64,000 bases of DNA from Hamadaea tsunoensis DSM 44101 (GCF_000428945.1 NZ_AUAX01000020.1:124001-188000); one strand, 5' to 3'; positions 38,865 through 47,834 are shown, counted from the first letter of the stretch. A program made the numbers and translations. The notes: a model not told the origin generated them from the sequence alone.

Positions 38865-39658
38865 TCGCGGCCGTCGAACTCACCGACGTATCCAAAGTGT
38901 ACGCCGGTGGCGTCACCGCGCTCGCGGAGGCGAACGTCGTCGTGCGGCGGGGCGAGCTGGCCGGGATCGTCGGCCCGTCCGGTTCGGGCAAGTCGACCCT
39001 GCTGCACCTGCTCGGCACCCTCGACCGCCCGACCACCGGCAGCGTACGCGTCGACGGGCACGACGTGGCCCGCCTGTCCGACCGGGCCCTGTCGGCGTTG
39101 CGGGCGACCACGATCGGCTTCGTCTTCCAGCAGTTCCACCTGGCCGCCGGGGTCCCGGTCCTGGACAACGTCGCCGACGGGCTGCTGTACGCCGGCGTAC
39201 CCCGCAAGGAGAGAAGGAGACGCGCGGCGGCGGCGCTCGCCCGGGTGGGCCTGGACCATCGCCTGGATCACCGGCCGCATGAACTGTCGGGCGGCGAGCG
39301 GCAGCGGGCCGCCATCGCCCGCGCGGTGGTCGGCGAGCCGGTGCTGCTGCTGGCCGACGAGCCGACCGGGAACCTGGACAGCGTGGCCGGGGCGGCCGTG
39401 CTCGACCTGCTGGACCAGCTGCACCGGGCCGGGACCACCGTCCTCGTGATCACCCACGACCGCGAGATCGCGGCCGGACTGCCGCGCCGGGTCGAGCTCA
39501 AGGACGGCCGGATCGTCGCCGACTCGGGCTCACCGGCAGCCGGCTCCGGGGGAGCGGCCGGGCCGGCGAGCGCGGCTGGCTCGGCGGGCTCGGCCGGTTC
39601 GGCGGGCTCGGCCGGTTCGGCGGGCTCGGCCGCCTCGATCGAAGGAAGTGTCGTATGA
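38861..39658 (+). CDS. ABC transporter ATPase (MacB/LolD-like)
   Basis: 265 aa from ATG 38861. Walker [10 protein letters not shown] near residue 37, Q-loop FVFQQFHL, signature LSGGERQR near 140, Walker [10 protein letters not shown] near 162, H-loop VITHD. After the usual end of the domain (~230) a 35-residue tail of Ala-Gly-Ser repeats follows, ending in IEGSVV. The tail is encoded by an 18-base DNA repeat. It drives the permease encoded next, for export or mechanotransmission of an unknown substrate such as an antimicrobial peptide. Confidence 0.93.
   Translation: MIAAVELTDVSKVYAGGVTALAEANVVVRRGELAGIVGPSGSGKSTLLHLLGTLDRPTTGSVRVDGHDVARLSDRALSALRATTIGFVFQQFHLAAGVPVLDNVADGLLYAGVPRKERRRRAAAALARVGLDHRLDHRPHELSGGERQRAAIARAVVGEPVLLLADEPTGNLDSVAGAAVLDLLDQLHRAGTTVLVITHDREIAAGLPRRVELKDGRIVADSGSPAAGSGGAAGPASAAGSAGSAGSAGSAGSAGSAASIEGSVV
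39577..39632 (+). repeat. 18-bp tandem repeat in the ABC ATPase tail
   Basis: About three copies of a unit near GGCTCGGCCGGTTCGGCG, encoding A-G-S repeats. The length is a whole number of codons, so the frame is kept. Likely length-variable by slippage. Confidence 0.7.
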
Positions 39659-40830
39659 GGACGGTCCGGCGACTGTCGCCCGCGGAGTCGGCCCGGCTGG
39701 GCGCGAGCGGACTGCGTACGCGGCCGCTGCGGGTGTTCCTGTCGGCGCTCGGCATCGCCATCGGGATCGGCGCGATGCTCGCCGTCGTCGGGATCTCCGC
39801 GTCCAGCCACGCCGACCTCGACCGGCAGCTGAGCACCCTGGGGACCAACCTGCTCACCGTCGAGCCCGGCGCGAGCGCCTTCGGCGAGGCGGCCAAGCTG
39901 CCGCCCGAGTCGACCGTCATGGTGTCGCGGATCGGCCCGGTGCAGTCGGTCGCCGCCACCGGCACCCTCGACGTCCACGTCTACCGCAACGACCACATCC
40001 CGGCCGGCGAGACCGGCAGCATCGCCGTCCTGGCCGCCGACCGCGACCTGCTCGGCACGCTGCGCGCCCACCTGTCGGCCGGCTCCTGGATCGCCCCCGA
40101 CCTGCCCACCGTCGTCCTCGGCCGGCGGGCCGCGGCCCGGCTCGACATCCGCGTACCGGGCGGGCTGGTCTGGCTCGGCGGGCGCTGGTACACCGTCACC
40201 GGACTCCTCGGCCCGGTCACCCTCGCCCCCGAACTCGACGGCTCGGCCATCATCGGCTGGGCCGCCGCCCAGGCCTTCGCCCGGTTCGACGGGCATCCGA
40301 CACGCATCTACCTGCGTACGCCGGAAGACCAGGTGGCCGCCGTCCAGGCGATCCTCGGCGCGACCGCCAACCCGGCCGCCCCGCACGAGGTGGCGGTGTC
40401 CCGCCCGTCCGACGCCCTGGCCGCCAAGCAGGCCACCGACTCGGCGCTCACCGCCCTGCTCGTCGGCCTCGGCGGGGTCGCCCTGCTCGTCGGCGGCGTC
40501 GGCGTGGCGAACACGATGGTCATCTCCGTCCTCGAACGACGCTCCGAGATCGGCCTGCGCCGGGCCCTCGGCGCGACCCGGGGCCACGTGCGTACGCAGT
40601 TCCTCGCCGAGTCCCTCCTGCTGTCCGCCCTCGGCGGCGTCGGCGGGGTCGCGGTCGGCATCGCGGTCACCGCCGCGTACGCGTACAGCCGGGGGTGGCC
40701 GCCCGTCGAACCGGCCTGGGCGACGGCCGGGGGAGTGGCGGCGACCCTGGTCATCGGAGGGATCGCGGGGTTGTATCCGGCGATCCGCGCTAGCCGGGTA
40801 GCGCCGGCGACCGCCCTCGCCGCCGGCTAG
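39655..40830 (+). CDS. ABC transporter permease (MacB/FtsX type)
   Basis: 391 aa from ATG 39655. TM1 ([24 protein letters not shown]) is followed by a ~200-residue MacB-like extracellular domain ([18 protein letters not shown] ... [11 protein letters not shown]). Three membrane helices with the FtsX signature come next ([46 protein letters not shown], and finally [24 protein letters not shown]). Four-base overlap with the ATPase gene. It completes a lipoprotein/adaptor/ATPase/permease operon driven by the divergent two-component system. Confidence 0.94.
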   Translation: MRTVRRLSPAESARLGASGLRTRPLRVFLSALGIAIGIGAMLAVVGISASSHADLDRQLSTLGTNLLTVEPGASAFGEAAKLPPESTVMVSRIGPVQSVAATGTLDVHVYRNDHIPAGETGSIAVLAADRDLLGTLRAHLSAGSWIAPDLPTVVLGRRAAARLDIRVPGGLVWLGGRWYTVTGLLGPVTLAPELDGSAIIGWAAAQAFARFDGHPTRIYLRTPEDQVAAVQAILGATANPAAPHEVAVSRPSDALAAKQATDSALTALLVGLGGVALLVGGVGVANTMVISVLERRSEIGLRRALGATRGHVRTQFLAESLLLSALGGVGGVAVGIAVTAAYAYSRGWPPVEPAWATAGGVAATLVIGGIAGLYPAIRASRVAPATALAAG

Positions 40831-41286
40831 AAACGGCGGCAGCGAGTTGGTCTTGGATGGAAACCGCGCTCTCCGGTTGCTTGTGGGTCCGGAACATCCC
40901 TGGCCTCGATCCAGTACCCGGAGTCTGTTGTAGTGGATCTCCATGGCGTGATCAAGTTCCCTGGAGCTGCGGAATCGGCCCGTTTTCTGCAGGATTTGGG
41001 AACTTGATCATGCCTTCGCGTCTGACAGGGCGCCCCCCGAGTGATCGTTCACCGCTATTACGGCAGGACGCGACGGATGGCCTTGATCAAGTACCGTCTA
41101 TTCGGCAAGGAGGCGCCCTCGTGCCGTAATGGCGGTACTTGATCAAGGGAATCGGCGTCGTGATGCCGTATTAGTGGTATCTGATCAAGGTGGCGGCCGT
41201 TTATTGATCACTGGCGGGGCGCGGTCCCAGCAACGGTTCCCGTCCAAGACCGACTCCGCCGAGCCTGCGGCCGCCCGGATAGGGTG
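40831..41286. repeat. Intergenic region with TGATCAAG palindromes (family B)
   Basis: No gene seen. Element B1: 40946-40961 pairs with 40998-41013 (15 of 16). Element B2: 41055-41096 pairs imperfectly with 41133-41174, including a perfect 16-bp core (41081-41096 with 41133-41148). Both contain TGATCAAG. Further TGATCAAGG and TTGATCA occur at about 41182 and 41204. They may act as terminators for the ABC operon or as remnants of a mobile palindromic element. Confidence 0.65.
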
Positions 41287-41289
41287 CTC

Positions 41290-41575
41290 CGGTGGATCTT
41301 GCTGTGCGCGGACCTGCGCGAACAGCACGGGCGTACGCTCGTCGCCGTCCTGCACGACCTCAACCGCGACCCACCTGATCGCCTTGAAGCGGGGCCGGAT
41401 CGTCGCGCAGGGCCGGCCGGCCGACATCGTGACCGCCGCGCTGGTCGAGGAGGTGTTCGGGCTGCGCTGCCGGATCATCGCCGATCCGGAGACGGGTACG
41501 CCGCTCGTCGTACCGCTCGCGCGGAGGTCTTCCCGGCAAGCCGCCGATGACGTGCTGGTGGCCGTGAGATCGTGA
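41290..41575 (+). pseudogene. Remnant of an iron-siderophore ABC ATPase (FecE/FepC-like)
   Basis: Only the last ~90 codons survive, in two frames. First DLREQHGRTLVAVLHDLN (about 41308-41364, one frame), then, after a small deletion where the family normally reads QACRYA, THLIALKRGRIVAQGRPADIV...EEVFGLRCRIIADPETGTPLVVPLARR in another frame, to the stop at 41575. These are the H-loop region and C-terminus of FecCD-partner ATPases. Walker A, signature and Walker B are missing, so it cannot be functional. It lies just right of the palindrome cluster. Confidence 0.8.
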
Positions 41576-41579
41576 GGTC

Positions 41580-42176
41580 ATGGACTCCGCCGAGCACTGG
41601 CGTACCACCTATGACACGAAGGGCGACCAGGTCAGCTGGTACCAGGCCGAGCCCGCGCCGTCCCTGCGCCTGCTGGACGTCGCCGGTCTCGCCGCGGGGC
41701 GCAGTGTGATCGACATCGGCGGCGGCGCCTCGGTGCTGGCCGACCGGCTGCTGGACCGCGGCGTCACCGACGTGACCGTGCTGGACATCGCCGGCAGCGC
41801 GCTGGCGGCCGGGCGTACGCGGCTCGGCGACCGGGTGACGTGGCTCGTCCAGGACCTGCTGACCTGGCGACCCGAGCGGCGGTACGACTTCTGGCACGAC
41901 CGCGCGGTGTTCCATTTCCTGACCGAGCACCGCGAGCGGGACCGCTACCGGCGGGCGCTCGTCGACGGGCTGGCCCCGGACGGCCGGGTGGTGATCGGAA
42001 CCTTTGCCGCGGACGGCCCGCAGACCTGCTCGGGCCTGCCGACCGCCCGGTACGCGCCGGCGGAGCTGGCGGCGGAGTTCCCCGGGTTCGAGATCGTCGC
42101 GGTGGAACGCGAGGAGCACCGTACGCCGTGGGATTCCGTGCAGCCGTTCAGCTGGGTGGTGCTACGCCGAGGGTGA
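41580..42176 (+). CDS. Class I SAM-dependent methyltransferase
   Basis: 198 aa from ATG 41580. HWRTTYDTKGDQVSWYQ is the usual N-terminal helix of this small-methyltransferase group. SAM motif I is VIDIGGGASVLADRLL (residues ~43-58), motif II DVTVLDIAGSAL, and motif IV YDFWHDRAVFHFLTE. Short and without a large cap, it most resembles TehB/thiopurine-like methyltransferases. Substrate unknown. Its 3' end overlaps the convergent gene by 15 bases. Confidence 0.88.
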   Translation: MDSAEHWRTTYDTKGDQVSWYQAEPAPSLRLLDVAGLAAGRSVIDIGGGASVLADRLLDRGVTDVTVLDIAGSALAAGRTRLGDRVTWLVQDLLTWRPERRYDFWHDRAVFHFLTEHRERDRYRRALVDGLAPDGRVVIGTFAADGPQTCSGLPTARYAPAELAAEFPGFEIVAVEREEHRTPWDSVQPFSWVVLRRG

Positions 42177-42737
42177 CCGGCAGCTCTGGTACGCCATCGC
42201 CGTCTGCCACTGCACTTCGTCGGCGGCGGTGAACGCGCCGTTCGTGTCGGCCGGATCGGGCATCGTCTGCGGTCGCACCTCGACGGTCCGCCGGCCCCAC
42301 GGCTGGTCGACGACGATCGGCACCGGCCACGTGCCCGCCGGGACCGCCGAGCAGTCGGTCACCTCGTATTCGAGGACGAGCAGGAGTTCCTGTCCCACGG
42401 CGAGGTGGTGCTCGACCGCCAGCACGGGCGCGACGAGGTGGAGCCCGGGACCGTCCTGGCCGGCGCTGACGACCGTGAGCGCCGTGATCCCCTGATTGCG
42501 GACCTTCACCTGGAGCGAGAACACCTTGTGCTGCCCGGCCGTCGCGGAGTACGAGAGGAAGTCGTCGGCGGCGACGAGCGGGTGTGCCACCGTACGCCAC
42601 GCCACCAGGCCGCCGTAGGCCACGGCGGGCAGGGCCAGGCAGGCGGTCAGGAAGAGCAGGAAGCCGCGGCGCGACATGCGTCCCGCGTTGCGGTCGAGCT
42701 GCCGCCACACATCATCGGAGATCTCCGTCGCCGTCAT
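42162..42737 (-). CDS. Membrane-anchored hypothetical protein
   Basis: 191 aa from ATG 42737. A ~25-residue cytoplasmic segment (ISDDVWRQLDRNAGRMSRRG) and one membrane helix (FLLFLTACLALPAVAYGGLVAW) are followed by a ~130-residue extracellular beta-rich domain. That domain reads like a DUF4352/immunoglobulin-like fold (VFSLQVKVRNQGITALTVVSA ... PVPIVVDQPWGRRTVEVRP). I cannot name it. It is divergent from the GntR operon, and its promoter lies inside the same palindrome, so it should share that regulation. Confidence 0.75.
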   Translation of the reverse strand: MTATEISDDVWRQLDRNAGRMSRRGFLLFLTACLALPAVAYGGLVAWRTVAHPLVAADDFLSYSATAGQHKVFSLQVKVRNQGITALTVVSAGQDGPGLHLVAPVLAVEHHLAVGQELLLVLEYEVTDCSAVPAGTWPVPIVVDQPWGRRTVEVRPQTMPDPADTNGAFTAADEVQWQTAMAYQSCRSPSA

Positions 42738-42743
42738 GTGGAG

Positions 42744-42769
42744 CAATGTAGCAAGACATTGCTACATTG
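42744..42769. promoter_or_regulatory. Perfect operator palindrome overlapping two divergent -10 boxes
   Basis: CAATGTAGCAA (42744-42754), a 4-base spacer, and TTGCTACATTG (42759-42769) form a perfect 11-bp inverted repeat. Minus-strand TACATT (42745-42750) ends 7 bases before ATG 42737. Plus-strand TACATT (42763-42768) ends 6 bases before ATG 42775. No ribosome sites are present. The GntR protein encoded at 43512 is the obvious ligand. Confidence 0.7.
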
Positions 42770-42774
42770 TCGTC

Positions 42775-43515
42775 ATGTCTTCGCTGTGGACGGTCGCCGC
42801 CTCCTTCGCCGGCTTCGCGGTGCTGGTCGCCGGGTATTACGCGTACGGGCCGATCTCGCGGTCGCGGGTGCGCTCCTTCGCCCGCCACGCCCGGCTCGCC
42901 GTCACCGCCGGCAACGGCGACCAGGTCATCCGCTACCTCGCGGTCACCCGACGCTGGCGCAGCGCCGGCTTCGCGGCCGGTGCCGTCGCCTCGGTCCTGG
43001 TCAGCCTGCCCGACCGGGTCAGCGTCAACTTCCTCGCCCTGTTCGCCGGCTGGTTCGCCGGCGCGCTGTGCGCGGAGCTCCATCTCGCGTTCACCGCCTC
43101 CAGTACGCGTCGCGCCGCCTCCCTCGACGCGCGTACGCCGGACCGGTACGTGAGCTGGTTCGTGTGGGGGCTGCTGCCGGCGGCCTCGGTCGTGCTCGTC
43201 GCGCCCTGGCCGACCGGTCGGCGGCCGGTGCTGTGGACCGCGATCGGGCTCGCCATCCTGCTCGCGGTCGGGCTGGTGCGCCGCAGCGTCCTGCGGCGCG
43301 CGCAGGATCCCGGCGAGCCGGACCGCGTACGCGCGGACGACGCCGTCCGGGCCCGCTCGCTGCACGTGCTCAGCGGCGGCGGGTTCACCCTCGCCGGGCT
43401 CTGCGGGCTGGCCGGCTGGGGCGGCGATCCCGGCGTCGTCGTCCTGATCGGACTCGCGATCGTCCTCGTCGGCCGGTACGCCGCGTCGGCCCGTGGGCCG
43501 CTGGCGTACGCATGA
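42775..43515 (+). CDS. Integral membrane protein of a GntR operon
   Basis: 246 aa from ATG 42775. About six hydrophobic segments: SLWTVAASFAGFAVLVAGYYAYG, SAGFAAGAVASVLVSL, VNFLALFAGWFAGALCAE, WFVWGLLPAASVVLVAPW, VLWTAIGLAILLAVGLV, and GDPGVVVLIGLAIVLVGRY. No transporter motif is recognised. Membrane proteins co-transcribed with YtrA-type GntR repressors often take part in envelope-stress or antibiotic responses. The stop overlaps the GntR start by ATGA. Confidence 0.8.
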   Translation: MSSLWTVAASFAGFAVLVAGYYAYGPISRSRVRSFARHARLAVTAGNGDQVIRYLAVTRRWRSAGFAAGAVASVLVSLPDRVSVNFLALFAGWFAGALCAELHLAFTASSTRRAASLDARTPDRYVSWFVWGLLPAASVVLVAPWPTGRRPVLWTAIGLAILLAVGLVRRSVLRRAQDPGEPDRVRADDAVRARSLHVLSGGGFTLAGLCGLAGWGGDPGVVVLIGLAIVLVGRYAASARGPLAYA

Positions 43516-43883
43516 TCGTCGAAGTCGACACCGGCAGCGCAGTCCCGGTCTACGAGCAGATCCGCGCCCAGATCGCGGGGCTGATCGAGACCGGCCAGCT
43601 GCCGCCGGGACGCCGCCTGCCACCCGTCCGGCAGCTCGCGGCCGATCTCGGTCTCGCGGTCAACACGGCCGCCCGCGCGTACCGGGAGCTGGAAGGGGCG
43701 GGCCTGGTCACCTCGCGCGTACGCCACGGGACGGTCGTCGCGCCGCGGCCGGCCCTGTCCGCGGCGGCGGTGGCCGAGCGGCTCGATGTCGCCGCGCGGG
43801 ACTTCGCCCGGGTCGCGCACGGTCTCGGCGTGGGCGCCGAGCAGGCGGAGCAGGCGATCCGGGCGGCACTGCGCACGGCCTGA
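43512..43883 (+). CDS. GntR-family (YtrA-type) transcriptional repressor
   Basis: 123 aa from ATG 43512. Winged helix at 10-72: PVYEQIRAQIAGLIETGQLPPGRRLPPVRQLAADLGLAVNTAARAYRELEGAGLVTSRVRHGTVV. Only a short helical C-terminus follows, as in the YtrA subfamily, which lacks a ligand domain. It probably binds the palindrome at 42744-42769 and represses its own operon plus the divergent gene. Confidence 0.93.
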   Translation: MIVEVDTGSAVPVYEQIRAQIAGLIETGQLPPGRRLPPVRQLAADLGLAVNTAARAYRELEGAGLVTSRVRHGTVVAPRPALSAAAVAERLDVAARDFARVAHGLGVGAEQAEQAIRAALRTA

Positions 43884-44003
43884 GGAAAGCCGGGCAAACT
43901 GCGGGCGCGGGTGGCGGCCGGGGCCTACCGTCGAGGCCGGGGCCATCGAACGCCGTCTCTCACGGCGGGGCGCTGTGGCCGGTGATCGCGGAAGGTGGGC
44001 GTC

Positions 44004-44204
44004 ATGTCGGAGCGGGAGGGCCGTCGCTGGTCGGGACGCGGGGGCGGCGGCGGGGGCGCGGTGTACGGGCTGGGCCTGATCGGCGCCCTGATCTACTATA
44101 TCCAGCAGGCCGACGGGTTCTGGTCCGGTGTCGTCGGCGTGCTCAAGGCCCTCGTCTGGCCGGCGTTCCTGGTCTACGAGGCGTTCAAGGCCCTGCACTC
44201 GTAA
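44004..44204 (+). CDS. Small membrane protein
   Basis: 66 aa. ATG 44004 has GGAAGG about 7 bases upstream; GTG 43995 is an alternative. A Gly-rich N-terminus (GRGGGGGGAVYG) is followed by one long or two short hydrophobic stretches (LGLIGALIYYIQQADGFW and VVGVLKALVWPAFLVYEAFKAL). This resembles small actinobacterial proteins of unknown role. No operon partner is visible. Confidence 0.65.
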   Translation: MSEREGRRWSGRGGGGGGAVYGLGLIGALIYYIQQADGFWSGVVGVLKALVWPAFLVYEAFKALHS

Positions 44205-44383
44205 CCTGCGCTCGTAGCGGTGTACTCGTTGCCCAGCACCCGTAGCCGTGCGCTCCGGAAAGTGCTGCCGAGGCGGGAGCGTCGCCGCGGGTGAGGGTGA
44301 GGGGCGCCGCCCGTGCGACGAATCGGCGGACCGCCGCGAGCGCCCCTCGCCGCGAAACACTATGTGGCTCAACAGGTTTCACA

Positions 44384-44425
44384 TTAGGGACTTTAGTCCC
44401 GAAAGGACAGGACTTTAGTCCTGAG
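44384..44425 (+). promoter_or_regulatory. Tandem DosR/DevR-like boxes
   Basis: Box 1, TTAGGGACTTTAGTCCCGAA (44384-44403), fits the mycobacterial DosR consensus TTSGGGACTWWAGTCCCSAA at every position but the degenerate third. Box 2 (44406-44425) has the core AGGACTTTAGTCCT. The centres are 22 bases apart, two helical turns. The next gene rightward is the FG-GAP secreted protein, 220 bases away. Confidence 0.7.
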
Positions 44426-44645
44426 TGGACGGGACCGAAGACCCGGCGGCGGAGGTGCCCCGCTCGCCGTCGTGACCTTGGCGACCGGCAGAAGGCGGCC
44501 GTTTCTGCCGCCGCGAGCTGCCGGTCCGGGCGCCGTTACCCCCTCCGGCCAGCGTCGAAACATCCGGATCGGCGCTGAGCGATCGACCCGTGCCCGCTCC
44601 CTACGCTGCGCTGAACTGTCATCGGCGCAGAGCTTGGGAGACTTA

Positions 44646-47600
44646 GTGCGCATTCCATCTGTCCTTTCCGTGATCGCAGCGACCGCTCTGGTCGCCGCGG
44701 CGGGGATCGTGGCACTCGCGCCGCCGGCCTCGGCGGCTGCGCGGTGCCCGCATCCCGTAACGTCGGCCGCCGACCGAAGAACGGCCCTCGCCTCGGCCCG
44801 TTCGTGCGGCCACCGCGTCCAGGCGGCCGACCAGACCGACGAGCAGTCGCAGACGTACGCGAACCCGGACGGCTCCTACACCGTCGAGACGGCCGCGACC
44901 CCGCAGCGCGTACGCCAGGCGGACGGCTCGTGGGCGGCCATCGACACCGCGCTGCGGCCCGTCGGCGGCCGGATCGCACCGCGCGTGGTCACCGAGAAAG
45001 TGAGCTTCTCCGGCGGCGGCACGGGTCCGCTGGCAGCCGTCGACACGAAGGCGGGCCGCTTCGCGCTCGGCTGGCCGGGTGTACTGCCCGTCCCGTCGAT
45101 CGAAGGCGACACGGCCGTGTACGCGAACGTCCGCCCCGAGGTCGACCTGCGCGTCCGCGCGCTGCCGACCGGATTCACCTATGTCCTCGTCGTCCGGGAC
45201 CGGACGGCGCTGACCACGTTCCAGCCGGTACACCTGACGGTGTCCGGGCCGGCGGTGCGACCGCGGGCAGACGGGGGAGCGGAGGTCGTCGCGCCGGACG
45301 GTTCGGTGCTGCTGTCGTCGGGCGGCGGTGTGCTGTGGGACTCCTCGGGCGAGGCGAGCGCCACCGGCCCGGGTGACACGACGCGCTCGGCCCCGGTCGG
45401 CGTACGTGCGGGGTCGGGCGAGATCGTGCTGACCCCCGATCCCGCCGCGCTCGCCGACCCGGCCCTGAAGCTGCCGGTGTTCATCGACCCGCAGACGTCG
45501 GGCCGCAACCGGTGGGCGTACTCGGACTCGAGCAACTCCGACCGCAACGACGGCATCGCCCGCGTCGGTCTCAACCCGGACGGCAGCGGCATCTACCGCT
45601 CCTTCTTCGAGTTCCCCACCAGCGCGGTCGTCGGTACGCGGATCATCGCCGCGTCGGTGAGCACGCTGCTGACCCACTCCTGGTCCTGCGGCAGTACGCC
45701 GGTCGACCTGTACTGGGCGGGCGGCCTGCCGGCCGGGGTCAACGGGACCCGGGTGTCGTACAGCACCGCGCTGCTGGCCTCGCTCGACGAGGAGTGGGGC
45801 AACGCGCACAAGCCGAGTTCGGGCGCCGGGTGCGGCAACGACCCGCAGCCCGACATGCCGATGACGTTCACCGGCGGGCTCACCGGCAAGGTCCAGGAGT
45901 GGGCGAACGCCGGGGTCACCGCGACCACGCTGGCGTTCTCGGCCCGGGACGTGTCGGGCAACAACGAGGGCACGACCGACCGGTGGAAGAAGTTCGACGT
46001 CGGTTCGACCTGGCTGATCATCAAGTACAACTCGCTCCCGGGTACGCCCCCGGCCGCGAACCTGTCGGCCAGCGGCATCACCGCCACGATTCCCTGCTAC
46101 ACGGCGGGAACGGACGGGCAGCCGTACATCAACGCGTCCGGTGGCGTACACCTGAAGGCGACGCTGACCGACAACGACTCCGGCGACAACCTCGTGGCCC
46201 GTTACGAATGGCAGGATGTGAGCGCGGGCACGGCGGTCGTCACCGTGCCGGACACACCGGCGTTCCCGTCGGGACACCAGTTCGACGTCACCATCCCGGG
46301 AACCTCGTTCCCCAACGGGCACAACTTCCAGTGGCGGGTGCACGGGTTCGACGGCACCGACAACGGCTCGGTGTCCGCCTGGTGCCACTTCGGCTACGAC
46401 AGCAACGCCCCCGGCCAGCCACTGCTCACCTCGTCGGATCTGCCGGTCTATCCCGCGGCGCCGACCGCCAACGACGTCACCGGCACTCCGGCGTCCGTGA
46501 CGGCGACCCCGGCGAACGGGGACACCGACATCGTCGGCTACTACTACGGCGTCGGGTCGGTGCCGACCGATCCGACCGTCTACATCCCGGCGGCACCCGG
46601 CGGCGTCGGCACGATCCCGGTGGTGCCGGTGGTCTCCGGGATCGCGAAGAACTTCCTCACCGTCGTCGCCGTCGACGCGGCCGGCAACCGTTCACCCGTA
46701 CCGGTGTCCCAGGCGGACGCCGCGGGTACCCGCCAGTTCCGCGCCGATCCGGGCACCGTCCACCATGTACACGGTGACGTTACCGGCGACGGCAAGGCCG
46801 ACATCACCACCGCGTTCGACCTCGGCGCCGCCAAGAGCAAGCTGCTCGACTTCACCACCAAGGCCGACGGCTCCACGGTGTTCAACCCGGCCTCGCCGGT
46901 CAGCAGCGACCCCTACGTGATGGAGCTGTACTCCAGCCGCCAGTACATGGGCGACTTCAACGGCGACGGCAAGAGCGACCTGGTGTCCATCCGCAACGAG
47001 GGCAACTGCCGCACGACCGGATCGGTCTACCTGTCCAACGGCAACGGCCTCGCCGCCAGCCCCAGCCCGTGGTGGGACTCGGGAGTCAACAGCTGGTGCT
47101 TCTACACCGGCGACAAGACGGCGGTCGGCGACTTCAACGGCGACGGCATGGACGACATCGCGTCCTTGTACAACTTCAGCAACGCGCAGACGAAGCTGTA
47201 CGTGATGATCTCCACCGGCACGTCGTTCACGCCCCCCGTGATCTGGTGGGACTCCGGAGTGGGCAACTTCGACTGGACGCTCATGCGGATCGTGGCCGGC
47301 GACTTCAACCACGACGGCAAGGACGACATCGGCGCGCTGTACGACTACCTCAACTGCCACGCCGGCATGTTCCGGTTCCTGTCGAGCGGCTCCGGCCTCA
47401 TCGGCGGCTGGCCGGCGCGTACCTGGTTTGTCACCACCCAGTACGCGTGGTGCGCGGCGAACACGATGAACCTGCTGCCCGGCGACTTCAACGGCGACGG
47501 GTACGCCGACATCGCCTCGATGTACTACTACGGCAACGGCGTGTGGAAGGTGTTCACCTGGTTCGGGCCCGATCTCGCCAACGGCGCGCAGATCGGCGCC

Positions 47601-47819
47601 GCGTCCGGCTACTCGGACGCGGCCAACGTCAAGGCCTTCACCGGTGACTTCAACGGCGACGGCAAGACCGATCTCGCCCACTTCTACGCCAGCGGCACCG
47701 GCCGCTCGACGCTGTGGGTGCTCTACAACACCGGCTCGGCGCTGTCCGGCGAGAACCTGCGCTGGGACTCCAACAACGGCGGCGGCCTCGACTGGAACGC
47801 GCTACGGGTGATCCAGTGA
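44646..47819 (+). CDS. Large secreted protein with DNRLRE-like domain and FG-GAP repeats
   Basis: 1057 aa. GTG 44646 has GGGAG 5 bases upstream. Signal peptide to about residue 31 (AAAGIVALAPPASAAA). The N-terminal ~240 residues (DGSYTVETAATPQRVRQADGSW ...) match the conserved front of actinobacterial Rhs/YD-type exported proteins. A DNRLRE-like carbohydrate-binding or adhesive segment follows (residues ~285-460, YRSFFEFPTSAVVG), then a fibronectin-like part. At least five C-terminal FG-GAP/VCBS units carry D-F-N-G-D-G calcium-binding loops (for example GDFNGDGMDDIASLY). There is no toxin domain at the end. Probably an adhesin or binding protein. The DosR-like boxes upstream suggest low-oxygen control. 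Confidence 0.85.
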   Translation: MRIPSVLSVIAATALVAAAGIVALAPPASAAARCPHPVTSAADRRTALASARSCGHRVQAADQTDEQSQTYANPDGSYTVETAATPQRVRQADGSWAAIDTALRPVGGRIAPRVVTEKVSFSGGGTGPLAAVDTKAGRFALGWPGVLPVPSIEGDTAVYANVRPEVDLRVRALPTGFTYVLVVRDRTALTTFQPVHLTVSGPAVRPRADGGAEVVAPDGSVLLSSGGGVLWDSSGEASATGPGDTTRSAPVGVRAGSGEIVLTPDPAALADPALKLPVFIDPQTSGRNRWAYSDSSNSDRNDGIARVGLNPDGSGIYRSFFEFPTSAVVGTRIIAASVSTLLTHSWSCGSTPVDLYWAGGLPAGVNGTRVSYSTALLASLDEEWGNAHKPSSGAGCGNDPQPDMPMTFTGGLTGKVQEWANAGVTATTLAFSARDVSGNNEGTTDRWKKFDVGSTWLIIKYNSLPGTPPAANLSASGITATIPCYTAGTDGQPYINASGGVHLKATLTDNDSGDNLVARYEWQDVSAGTAVVTVPDTPAFPSGHQFDVTIPGTSFPNGHNFQWRVHGFDGTDNGSVSAWCHFGYDSNAPGQPLLTSSDLPVYPAAPTANDVTGTPASVTATPANGDTDIVGYYYGVGSVPTDPTVYIPAAPGGVGTIPVVPVVSGIAKNFLTVVAVDAAGNRSPVPVSQADAAGTRQFRADPGTVHHVHGDVTGDGKADITTAFDLGAAKSKLLDFTTKADGSTVFNPASPVSSDPYVMELYSSRQYMGDFNGDGKSDLVSIRNEGNCRTTGSVYLSNGNGLAASPSPWWDSGVNSWCFYTGDKTAVGDFNGDGMDDIASLYNFSNAQTKLYVMISTGTSFTPPVIWWDSGVGNFDWTLMRIVAGDFNHDGKDDIGALYDYLNCHAGMFRFLSSGSGLIGGWPARTWFVTTQYAWCAANTMNLLPGDFNGDGYADIASMYYYGNGVWKVFTWFGPDLANGAQIGAASGYSDAANVKAFTGDFNGDGKTDLAHFYASGTGRSTLWVLYNTGSALSGENLRWDSNNGGGLDWNALRVIQ

Positions 47820-47834
47820 CCGCCCGGGCCCGTC

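Noticed and set aside
44646-47819. Polymorphic toxin reading of the large secreted protein
   Set aside because: The N-terminus is like Rhs-type proteins, but the C-terminus is FG-GAP repeats to the last residue with no toxin domain, and no immunity gene follows.
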